64,000 bases of DNA. Origin: Beijerinckia indica subsp. indica ATCC 9039 (GTDB lineage Bacteria; Pseudomonadota; Alphaproteobacteria; Rhizobiales; Beijerinckiaceae). Shown here one piece after another: positions 7,783 to 15,160 of this stretch. The notes under the pieces were generated by a model that saw nothing but the letters and a program-made list of their open reading frames with translations, had not been told where the DNA came from and made no database searches. Within the stretch, counting starts at the first letter, position 1; each line of letters opens with the position of its first letter. The stretch covers positions 3,789,501-3,853,500 of the forward strand of contig NC_010581.1 of the NCBI RefSeq assembly GCF_000019845.1, written 5' to 3'. The translations under genes and the position numbers were made by a program.

Positions 7783-9202
7783 ATTTCGACCCTTCCCGCC
7801 CGATCCCCGAGTTTTTCACACCACCGAACGGCGCGACCTCCGTCGAGATCAATCCTTCGTTGATCCCAACAATGCCATATTCGAGTCCTTCCGCCACCCG
7901 CATGATGCGGCCGATGTCGCGGCTATAGAAATAGGAGGCAAGGCCAAAGGGTGTGTCATTGGCCAGTGTCACCGCCTCTTCTTCCGTGCGGAAGCGAAAC
8001 AAGGGCGCGACCGGCCCAAAAGTTTCCTCGTGAAAAATCCGCGCCTTGGGCGGGACATCGGCAAGGATCGTCGGCTCATAGAAAGTGCCACCAAGCGGAT
8101 GCGGCGCGCCGCCGAGGATCACGGAGGCGCCGAGGGAAACAGCATCAGCCACATGCGCGTCGACCTTGGTCAGAGCCGCCTGATCGATTAGCGGACCAAT
8201 GATGACGCCCTCCTCGAACCCGTCGCCGACCTTCAGAGCCTTGACGGCCTCCACCAACTTTTGTGCAAAAACATCATAAACGCCATCCTGGACCAGCAGA
8301 CGGTTGGCACAGACACAGGTTTGTCCGGCATTACGATATTTCGAGGCGATGGCCCCTTTGACGGCGGCATCGAGATCGGCATCGTCGAAGACGATGAAAG
8401 GCGCATTGCCGCCAAGTTCCATACTGGTCTTCTTGATTGTAGGCGCGCATTGGGCGAGCAATTTCGCGCCCACTTCCGTGCTGCCGGTAAAGGAGAATTT
8501 GCGCACATCCGGATTGCCGGTGAGTTCAGCGCCAATCTCGCTTCCAGGCCCCGTGACGATGTTGCAGATACCCGCCGGCAGGCCGGCCCGTTCAGCGAGC
8601 ACGCCAAGCGCCAGGGCTGAAAAGGGCGTCTGGCTCGCCGGGCGCAAAATGCCGGCGCAGCCCGCAGCCCAACCGGGACCCGCCTTGCGGGTGATCATGG
8701 CTGATGGAAAATTCCAGGGCGTGATGGCGGCGAAGACGCCGATCGGCTCCTTGCGGACGATCAAGCGGCGGCCGGGCAGATGTTCGGGAATGACATCGCC
8801 ATAGACGCGTTTGCCTTCCTCCGCGAACCATTCGATGAAGCCCGCCGCATAGGCGATTTCACCCCGGCTCTCGGTCAGGGGCTTGCCCTGTTCTGCTGTC
8901 ATGATGCGAGCAAGATCCTCCTGGTTTTCGAGCATCAGGTCGAACAGGTGCCGCAGGATCTTGGCGCGTTCCTTTGCGGTTTTTTTGGCCCAGGCCGGCT
9001 GCGCCTTTTTCGCGGCAGCAATGGCCAGCGCGGTTTCCTTGGCGCCGAAGGCGGGCACATGGCCGAGCACAGTGCCCGTTGCCGGATTCTCAACCGTGAC
9101 AGAAGGCCCATCGCCCACGCTGAGCCAGCGGCCATCAATGAGACACGCCTGGCGGAAGAGAGAAGCATCCTTGAGCGTGGCCAGAAAAGCCTCGTCCGCC
9201 AT
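7724..9202 (-). CDS. gabD: NAD(P)-dependent succinate-semialdehyde dehydrogenase family protein
   Basis: A 492-residue aldehyde dehydrogenase, closest in pattern to GabD, which oxidises succinate semialdehyde to succinate in GABA catabolism. Visible are the cofactor region TPWNFPSAMITRKAGP, the glycine strand FTGSTEVG, the catalytic glutamate in MELGGNAPFIV and the catalytic cysteine in NAGQTCVCANR. That Cys-Val-Cys pattern is common in SSADHs. The ATG at 9202 is chosen for its GGAG seven bases upstream; an upstream ATG-type start adding nine residues is less likely. No GABA aminotransferase is nearby, so the true substrate could be another aldehyde. It is followed by the overlapping cyclase-family gene. 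Confidence 0.9.
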   Translation of the reverse strand: MADEAFLATLKDASLFRQACLIDGRWLSVGDGPSVTVENPATGTVLGHVPAFGAKETALAIAAAKKAQPAWAKKTAKERAKILRHLFDLMLENQEDLARIMTAEQGKPLTESRGEIAYAAGFIEWFAEEGKRVYGDVIPEHLPGRRLIVRKEPIGVFAAITPWNFPSAMITRKAGPGWAAGCAGILRPASQTPFSALALGVLAERAGLPAGICNIVTGPGSEIGAELTGNPDVRKFSFTGSTEVGAKLLAQCAPTIKKTSMELGGNAPFIVFDDADLDAAVKGAIASKYRNAGQTCVCANRLLVQDGVYDVFAQKLVEAVKALKVGDGFEEGVIIGPLIDQAALTKVDAHVADAVSLGASVILGGAPHPLGGTFYEPTILADVPPKARIFHEETFGPVAPLFRFRTEEEAVTLANDTPFGLASYFYSRDIGRIMRVAEGLEYGIVGINEGLISTEVAPFGGVKNSGIGREGSKYGIEDYLEIKYLCLGGLET

Positions 9203-9419
9203 CGATCCGCTCCTTTGCGTGTTTGACAAGCCTTGTTCGAGGATGAAGATATGTAAGGTCTTTCCAGGCTTTCTTGCACCCCTGCCTTCGATAGTTACAT
9301 TTGATAGTCACACAGGCTTGCCGTAGGCTTGATTTACGGGGATTGCCCAAGAAAATCACGATGATTGCTTGACGTCGGCGAGGGATAGAGGTTCCCTCGG
9401 ATGGATTATCGCGCAGCGG

Positions 9420-10490
9420 ATGGCCCTCATGACGAATGACCTTCCAAACCCCTCCAGTCTCGCGCTTTCCTCTCCCTATACGTTTCTCCTTCGCATGCTG
9501 ATCTTTCTGGCGCTCACGGGCGGTCTCGCCTTTGTCCTGCAGCAGCAGATCGCTCATGCCTTCATGGCCAATCCTGGGCTCAACGGACTCATCGGCGCCG
9601 TTCTCGCCATTGGCATTCTGCTTGGACTGCGCCAAGTCGTGCGGCTGTTTCGTGAGATTCGCTTCGTCAATGCCTGGGCTCGCGGCATTGCGGATCTCGT
9701 CAAGCCACCGATTCTGCTGGCACCCATGGCGAGCCTGCTCGCCGAGCAGCCTTTCGGCGCCCCCATCGCGACCATGACTTCGCGGACGATTCTCGATTCG
9801 GTCGGCACGAGGCTCGACGAGGCCCGCGATATTGCCCGTTATCTCACAGGCCTCCTGATCTTTCTCGGCCTGCTCGGCACATTCTGGGGCCTTCTCGAAA
9901 CCGTCGGCTCGATCGGTGGCGTTATCCAATCGATGCAGACCGGCGCCGATGCTGCCATCATGTTCGACAATTTGAAAAATGGCCTCGCCGCGCCCCTCGC
10001 TGGCATGAGCATTTCTTTCACGTCTTCCCTGTTCGGTCTCGCCGGTTCGCTGATCCTGGGATTTCTCGATCTTCAAGCCGGCCAGGCGCAAAATCGTTTC
10101 TACACCGAACTCGAAGACCTTCTGATGGTGTATACACAGGAGGTTTCGGAGATGAGAGAGGGGATGATTCCGGTCCAGGCCCGGGACACGGCTCCAAGAC
10201 ATGTCGAGGCACCGATGCCAGGACACGGCGAAATCCCGGCCGAACTGCGCCTGGCTCTTGAAAAGATTGCCGCCGTCGCCGACCAAAGCCAGGCCCGGGC
10301 GACGGCGCTTGCCATCGCCAATCTCGCAGAGGGCATTCAGGGCCTCGTCCTGCATATGCGCTCGGAACACCAATTGTTGCGCGATTGGGTCGAGGCGCAA
10401 GCCGATGAGAGCCGGCAAACGCAGGCGCTTTTGCAACGGATGCTCGCCCTCCATGAGCAGGGCCAATTTTTCCTTAAGGAACGACCCTGA
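9420..10490 (+). CDS. ExbB/MotA-like proton-channel family membrane protein
   Basis: About 356 residues. Hydrophobic segments lie near residues 25-45, 55-75 (PGLNGLIGAVLAIGILLGL), 140-165 (RYLTGLLIFLGLLGTFWGLL) and 195-225 (MSISFTSSLFGLAGSLILGFL). The block LLGTFWGLLETVGSI followed by FDNLKNGLAAPLAGM is that of the MotA/TolQ/ExbB domain, whose members form proton channels driving an OmpA- or MotB-like partner. The C-terminal 120 residues are helical and charged. The start is uncertain: ATGs at 9420 and 9429 and a TTG at 9369 all lack a strong Shine-Dalgarno. The stop overlaps the next gene's ATG by one base, so the two form an operon and probably a complex. Confidence 0.85.
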   Translation: MALMTNDLPNPSSLALSSPYTFLLRMLIFLALTGGLAFVLQQQIAHAFMANPGLNGLIGAVLAIGILLGLRQVVRLFREIRFVNAWARGIADLVKPPILLAPMASLLAEQPFGAPIATMTSRTILDSVGTRLDEARDIARYLTGLLIFLGLLGTFWGLLETVGSIGGVIQSMQTGADAAIMFDNLKNGLAAPLAGMSISFTSSLFGLAGSLILGFLDLQAGQAQNRFYTELEDLLMVYTQEVSEMREGMIPVQARDTAPRHVEAPMPGHGEIPAELRLALEKIAAVADQSQARATALAIANLAEGIQGLVLHMRSEHQLLRDWVEAQADESRQTQALLQRMLALHEQGQFFLKERP

Positions 10491-11527
10491 TGCTCAGCCG
10501 TACGCGGCGGCGCGAACGCACCATCGATTATTGGCCGGGCTTCGTCGATGCCCTTTCGACCATGTTGCTCGTGATTATTTTCTTGCTGTCGGTTTTCATG
10601 CTGGCGCAATTCTTCTTGGCGCGCGAGGTCACCGGCAAGGATAAAGCACTCTCGCGGCTCGATCGTCAGATCAATGATCTTTCCACCCTTTTAGCGCTGG
10701 AGCACGCGGCCAAGGACAAGGCGGAGCAGGAAACCGGCCAGCTCAAGGCAACGCTTGAAGCCGCACAGACGGCCGCCAAGGCGGAAGCAACCCGGCTGCA
10801 AGAATTGGTCGATGCGGGCAATCAGGCCACCCAATCGGCAGAGGACCGTGCGCGCCTTTCGCTGCGCGCACTCGATGCGGAAAAGCAGCTCTCCACACAG
10901 GCTGAGGCCCAGGTCGAAACATTGAATCAACAGATCGCTGCCTTGCGAGGCCAGCTTTCAAGCCTTCAGGAGACACTCTCGGCTTCCGAAACACGCGATC
11001 AGGAGTCCCGCGCGCAAATCGCTGATCTCGGCAGCCGGCTTAATGTGGCACTCGCCCAAAAGGTTCAAGAACTCGCCCATTATCGTTCGGATTTCTTTGG
11101 CCGTCTGCGGCAAGTGCTGGGCGAGCGGCCAGACTTGCGGATCGTCGGCGACCGTTTCGTCTTCCAATCCGAGCTACTTTTCGATTCCGGTCAGGCCCGC
11201 CTGAATCCAATCGGCCGGCAGGAACTCGACACTTTGGCAACGGCCCTCAACGATCTCGTCAAAACGATTCCCGCCGATCTTCCCTGGGTCATGCGCGTCG
11301 ACGGCCATACCGACAAAAAGCAGATCAAATCCGTGCAATTCCCTTCGAATTGGGAACTCTCCGTCGCCCGCGCGCTCGCCGTTGTGCATTATCTCACGGA
11401 CAAGGGCGTGCCCCCGGACCGTCTGGCGGCGGCGGGGTTTGGATCCTTCCAGCCGCTCGATCCAGGTGACAGCGAGGAAGCCTTGAAGCGCAACAGGCGC
11501 ATCGAGTTGAAGATCACGGAAAAATAG
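10490..11527 (+). CDS. OmpA/MotB-domain envelope protein with coiled coil
   Basis: A 345-residue protein with one N-terminal transmembrane helix (about residues 22-44, ALSTMLLVIIFLLSVFMLAQF), a long coiled coil (about 55-195) and a C-terminal OmpA-like peptidoglycan-binding domain (RVDGHTDKKQI, NWELSVARALAVVHYL, KRNRRIELKI). This is the MotB layout. Together with the preceding ExbB/MotA-like protein it resembles the pairs found in many alphaproteobacteria outside flagellar clusters, thought to couple proton flow to the cell wall. No flagellar genes are nearby, so it is unlikely to be a flagellar stator. Its exact job is unknown. Confidence 0.9.
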   Translation: MLSRTRRRERTIDYWPGFVDALSTMLLVIIFLLSVFMLAQFFLAREVTGKDKALSRLDRQINDLSTLLALEHAAKDKAEQETGQLKATLEAAQTAAKAEATRLQELVDAGNQATQSAEDRARLSLRALDAEKQLSTQAEAQVETLNQQIAALRGQLSSLQETLSASETRDQESRAQIADLGSRLNVALAQKVQELAHYRSDFFGRLRQVLGERPDLRIVGDRFVFQSELLFDSGQARLNPIGRQELDTLATALNDLVKTIPADLPWVMRVDGHTDKKQIKSVQFPSNWELSVARALAVVHYLTDKGVPPDRLAAAGFGSFQPLDPGDSEEALKRNRRIELKITEK

Positions 11528-11640
11528 CTCGTTTCACACGGAACATTCTGAAGGGAGAATGACACCGCCGCATGTCCCGCATACAATAAGCCGTGAGCCC
11601 TGTTCATCAAGACAATGCCGACCGTTCAAAGGGAACAATC

Positions 11641-11970
11641 ATGAACACTTTTGACCGCATTGTTTTTCTGTTCGCTTCGGGCCCGGGCATAGCCAGCCCC
11701 ACCATCGACCGGTTCGAACTGACGCGTGCCGAACTGAAGGATACGGATGCCGATCACATCGATCTTTTGATCGCGGAGGCGCATTTTTTTGAACTTCACG
11801 ATGACATGCCGGGTATCAAAATCTTCGACGGACCGCACAAATCTCACATAACCATCGAGATGGCGGACGGGCGCTCTCATTCCCTCGCTTTCGTCCTGTC
11901 CAATTGCCCTGCCCCGCTGCTGTCCCTTCTCCATTTCATTCAGGAACACGCAAAGCCATCATCGATCTAG
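11641..11970 (+). CDS. small protein resembling emfourin (metalloprotease inhibitor)
   Basis: A 109-residue protein without signal peptide or membrane segment. The pattern RFELTRAELKDTDADHIDLLI then AHFFELHDDMP, a strand ITIEMADGRSHSLAF and a terminal CPAPLLSLLHFIQEH is like emfourin, the inhibitor encoded beside protealysin-type M4 proteases, as I remember it. The similarity is by layout only. No M4 protease gene is next to it. The ATG at 11641 has AAAGGGAA upstream; a GTG at 11593 in the same frame is less likely. It is convergent with the metallo-hydrolase gene 22 bases away. Confidence 0.6.
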   Translation: MNTFDRIVFLFASGPGIASPTIDRFELTRAELKDTDADHIDLLIAEAHFFELHDDMPGIKIFDGPHKSHITIEMADGRSHSLAFVLSNCPAPLLSLLHFIQEHAKPSSI

Positions 11971-11991
11971 CCCGGTTAGCCACGCCCGTCC

Positions 11992-12981
11992 TCATTCCAG
12001 GGGCACTTTGAAAACCTCGCCCGGACGCTTCACCTGAAAATGCCCCGGCGCAACGCCTGCTCGTTCGAGCGCGACAGCGAGCCTTTTGGGTGGCTCATCG
12101 ATCGCCTCATCGGTCAGGTGGAACGTGCCCCAATGATGCGCGAGACCGTAAGCCGCGCCGCAATCCTGAAAGATGCGGACGGCCTCCTCTGGATCAACAT
12201 GATGTTCGCGCATGAACCAGCGCGGCTCATAAGCACCGATCGGAACCAGGGCCAGCCGGAAAGGCCCATGCTTCACCCGCATCGCCCGGAAAATCTCTCC
12301 CCTGCCATAGGCTGTATCGCCGATATGGTAGATTTTGCCGGCCGGCGTCTCGATGACGAAAGCCGCCCAGAGAGCCATGCGGCGATCGGACAGGCCACGC
12401 GCTGACCAATGATAGCAGGGCTCGAAATGAATGAAGACCTCATTGCCAATCGAAATCCGCGCGCCCCAATCATGGGCCTCGGCTCTGATGCGTGCATCAT
12501 GAGTGCGCATGATCGTTTCATTGCCGAGCGGCGACAGGACCCGACAGCCGGCGAGTTGCGACAGCGTCGGCAGATCGAGATGATCATAATGATTATGGGT
12601 GACGAGAATCGCATCGATCTCCGGCAGATCCTCAAGAGCGATACCCGGCGGATTGACACGTTTCGGTCCGACGGACCGGAACGGGCTCACGCGTTCTGAA
12701 AAGACCGGATCCAGAAGAAGGTTGAGCCCCTGGGTCTGAAGTAGAAAACTCGCATGGCCGATAAAGGATACACGCAGATCCGCGCCTTCGACCCGCGCCG
12801 GCGGCTTATCACGCGCCGGGCTTGGAAAGGTCACCGGCCATTTGGGACCGTGCCGGCTGGCGAATCTCCATTTGAGGAAATCGGAGAAACGATTCGTCTT
12901 CGGCCTTTCGCCCGGCACAAAAAAACGCGTGCCATCGAAATGATCCGACAGAGGGCCGGCATAATAGGGGTTACGGGGCAT
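11992..12981 (-). CDS. metallo-beta-lactamase-fold hydrolase, NAPE-PLD/UlaG-like
   Basis: A 329-residue zinc hydrolase. The metal-binding signature THNHYDHLD is followed by further ligands in GDTAYG and AHHWGTFHL, and the N-terminal strand VSFIGHASFLLQTQGLNLLLDP is typical of the RomA/NAPE-PLD-like branch, where the DP leads the fold. Members act on phospholipids or phosphodiesters, or are of unknown use. No signal peptide is seen, so it is likely cytoplasmic. It stands alone, convergent with the emfourin-like gene and separated from marC by 127 bases. Confidence 0.88.
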   Translation of the reverse strand: MPRNPYYAGPLSDHFDGTRFFVPGERPKTNRFSDFLKWRFASRHGPKWPVTFPSPARDKPPARVEGADLRVSFIGHASFLLQTQGLNLLLDPVFSERVSPFRSVGPKRVNPPGIALEDLPEIDAILVTHNHYDHLDLPTLSQLAGCRVLSPLGNETIMRTHDARIRAEAHDWGARISIGNEVFIHFEPCYHWSARGLSDRRMALWAAFVIETPAGKIYHIGDTAYGRGEIFRAMRVKHGPFRLALVPIGAYEPRWFMREHHVDPEEAVRIFQDCGAAYGLAHHWGTFHLTDEAIDEPPKRLAVALERAGVAPGHFQVKRPGEVFKVPLE

Positions 12982-13108
12982 GCCTTATCCGTTTGACATC
13001 CAGGCGGCTGAAAGAGGGGGCTCGTCACCTCCAAAAGGTCGCGGCAATCTATGAAGATAGGAAGGCAAGGCCAAGGTTGTAAGGGCAAGGATTTGCCCTC
13101 ACTCCCAT

Positions 13109-13762
13109 TCAACTGAAAGAGATGATGAAATCTCTGATGCCGGAGGCGATGAATTGGACGGCGACGCAGGCTAGGAGAAAACCCATGATCTTGGTGACGG
13201 ACTGGATGCCCGCCTCGCCAAGGAATTTGGCGATCCTCACAGCACCAGCAAGTGCCACATAGGCGCAGGCCACCACAATACCGATCCCGCACAGCACGAC
13301 GAAATGGCCAAGAACCTCATATTTTTCTGGGATTTCCGATCCATAGCTCATCACCACGGCGATCGAGCCGGGACCGGCGAGGCTCGGCATGGCAAGAGGT
13401 GAAAACGAATAATCAGCCTCGTGCTGTTCGAAGCCTTCCTCATCGCCCTGCGTCTTTGCGGGCGTTTCTCCGGCGAAGAGCATGCGAAAGGCAAGGACGA
13501 GGATGATCAGGCCGCCAGCCACGCGGATGCCCGGCATGGAAATGCCGAAGAGCGCGATGATCCCATTGCCGACGAGCAGAAAAGCCGCAAGAATTGCAAA
13601 GGCATAGATTGATGCACGGGCAGCCTGCCGCCGCTGGCGCTCCGGCTCCATCCGTCGGGTCAAGGCGAGAAAGAGTGGAATGGTGCTGAGCGGATTCATG
13701 ATCGGCAAGAGGCCGATGGCAACGACGAACACATATCTTACGGAGAGAAAGAACAGGTCCAT
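13109..13762 (-). CDS. marC: MarC-family (UPF0056) inner-membrane protein
   Basis: A 217-residue protein with six hydrophobic stretches. The N-terminal region VAIGLLPIMNPLSTIPLFLAL and the fourth-helix block PLAMPSLAGPGSIAVVM are the two family signatures. MarC proteins were once linked to multiple antibiotic resistance; their function is still unknown, with a transporter role suggested. The ATG at 13762 is chosen because it begins directly before the first membrane helix; the frame is open for 28 further codons that look uncoded. The gene is followed by a short gap and the metallo-hydrolase gene in the same direction. Confidence 0.93.
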   Translation of the reverse strand: MDLFFLSVRYVFVVAIGLLPIMNPLSTIPLFLALTRRMEPERQRRQAARASIYAFAILAAFLLVGNGIIALFGISMPGIRVAGGLIILVLAFRMLFAGETPAKTQGDEEGFEQHEADYSFSPLAMPSLAGPGSIAVVMSYGSEIPEKYEVLGHFVVLCGIGIVVACAYVALAGAVRIAKFLGEAGIQSVTKIMGFLLACVAVQFIASGIRDFIISFS

Positions 13763-13859
13763 GAAGGTCTCGGCCAAGCTGGCATGACACAAGGAAATCG
13801 GCGGCGCGAGAACCCACGGGTCAAAGCGCCCTCCTTTGTCCGCCAAGCCCGCGTATCTG

Positions 13860-14170
13860 GCAAGGGGCTTTGCCTCTGCCGACCGGGTTCACGTGATTGC
13901 CAGGATCGGGACCAACGACACGCATTCGACGATCGCCTTATGACAATCCTCCGATACAGGAGGGAATCTTCCGGCATTTTGAATGCCATCGCCAACAGTA
14001 TTGATATTTCCATTATCGTTTACAATGTCCCGTCACAAACGGGTGTCGATTTAACCCTTGCGACGATGGAGCGTTTTGTAACCACCCCTACGATCATCAA
14101 GATCAAGGATGCGACTAGCGACTTGTCACGACCAACGGCTCTTACCCAGCAGGTTGGCAACCAATTTTAT
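13860..14170 (+). pseudogene. decayed remnant of a dapA-like (DHDPS/NAL family) gene
   Basis: Two pieces in different frames match the order of a dihydrodipicolinate synthase-family protein. Frame one gives RVHVIARIGTNDTHSTIAL (13884-13940), which corresponds to the family's VPVIAGTGSNST strand, and then stops. A shifted frame gives SIDISIIVYNVPSQTGVDL, ATMERFVTTPTIIKIKDAT and LTQQVGNQF (about 13997-14166), matching the IPIIIYNIPGR strand and the catalytic-lysine strand (IKIKDAT). The N-terminal third and everything after about 14170 are gone. A long frame (13784-14260) spans part of this but is a by-product. An intact dapA must lie elsewhere for the lysine pathway. Confidence 0.75.
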
Positions 14171-14306
14171 TTCACGTTTATTCCTTTGTATTTTCGCCTT
14201 AATCGAAAACATATGCGCTTTTTCCTATCTGAGTCGCGTACAGACCGCATCAGTCCTTAAAAAGGAAACCAACCTCGGCCTGCCTACAACAGAAGGATCA
14301 AGATCG

Positions 14307-14498
14307 ATGCATCCTCGTATGTACCGCATTCAGCCTATGCGACATTCGCTACGCGTTTCCTCCTCCAAACAGGGCACTCGTGTAAAAGTAGGGAATGTCG
14401 CTTCCAATCCAGAAGATTTCAGGATGTTCTTGCGGCTCGGCGCAATACTGGCCCTCGTCTATGCCGCAGCGGCTTACGTGACGTGGTTGACCAACTGA
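14307..14498 (+). CDS. small predicted membrane protein, unknown
   Basis: A 63-residue reading frame with AAGGA nine bases before the ATG. The N-terminal 40 residues are basic and polar; a single hydrophobic helix (FLRLGAILALVYAAAAYVTWL) ends the protein, three residues before the stop. I do not recognise a family. It lies between the dapA remnant and another small gene and overlaps no better frame. The tail-anchor-like layout and ribosome binding site support it, but it could be spurious. Confidence 0.5.
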   Translation: MHPRMYRIQPMRHSLRVSSSKQGTRVKVGNVASNPEDFRMFLRLGAILALVYAAAAYVTWLTN

Positions 14499-14536
14499 CG
14501 AAAACGCATCGTTTCAACAGCAGAAAGACATCCCTC

Positions 14537-14812
14537 ATGGGCAAGGCAAGGCAGATCAGCCAACCTCCCTCGCGGGGGCGTCGATTCATGGTCGGACGTG
14601 ATAAGCATGGTCAATGGGCCGTATGCGATGAGAAAGGACTGATTGGTGGCCTCTTCATCAGCCGGGACGCAGCGATTCATTTCGCCATGTTCGAAAGTGA
14701 CCATGTTCCAGGTGCCGTGCTTTATGTCCCGGACACGATAATCATCAGCTTGGAGCCCCTGTTCAAAATGAACCGATCGGCTGCGCCGTCTGTCATTCCC
14801 AAACGCATGTAG
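14537..14812 (+). CDS. small conserved-looking protein, unknown function
   Basis: A 91-residue protein. The core FMVGRDKHGQWAVCDEKGLIGGLFISRDAAIHFAMFE, followed by the strand GAVLYVPDTIIISLE, resembles a short conserved Rhizobiales protein that I have seen with the same layout; its function is unknown. It has no signal peptide or membrane helix. The ATG at 14537 is preferred over a GTG/ATG-type start at 14483 because the core begins soon after it; the ribosome binding site (AGAAAGA) is modest. It shares direction with the small membrane protein 40 bases upstream. Confidence 0.6.
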   Translation: MGKARQISQPPSRGRRFMVGRDKHGQWAVCDEKGLIGGLFISRDAAIHFAMFESDHVPGAVLYVPDTIIISLEPLFKMNRSAAPSVIPKRM

Positions 14813-15160
14813 TTTAATCAGGCTATGATCGTCCTGTTTTCGGTATTAGAGCGCGATTCGTGTCTTTCCCCCGCCTGAAAAGCGCAATGAGACCACGCGA
14901 CCGATCGCATCCGATCCTTGACGGAAGCCATCCCGCTCTTTAAGGATGCTTTTTCTTGAGATCCCTTACCCTCGGTCAAGGATCTCATTCGTCCGACAAG
15001 CCGGAGGTTTTCGAAAACCCCGGCCACGCCCGGCAGCGCGTTGCGCCCCCGGGCGCGTTTTGCGTTGCAAAAAGCGGTTTTCATTGATCAAATGCCCTTG
15101 AAGGGGATTTGGTCCAGGGTCATGCCGGTCGCTCGCGGCCGGCGCATGCGGGAGAGGCAT
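14813..15160. promoter_or_regulatory. ffh upstream region with two inverted repeats
   Basis: No gene is seen in these 348 bases. TGAGATCC (14957-14964) pairs with GGATCTCA (14980-14987). At 15000-15023 the palindrome GGTTTTCGAAAACC is enclosed by GCCGG and CCGGC arms, giving a stem of about 11 pairs with little loop. The frame running into ffh from 15041 is not conserved. No SRP RNA core motif (GGAAG...GCA) is seen, so ffs is elsewhere. Confidence 0.5.

Noticed and set aside
10490..11527. Flagellar stator MotB
   Set aside because: The pair ExbB/MotA-like plus OmpA-like has no flagellar context; family members outside flagellar clusters are more likely.
13784..14260. 158-codon frame as an intact gene
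   Set aside because: Only its middle has meaning, as a fragment of a DHDPS-like protein whose other part is in another frame; it is a pseudogene remnant.
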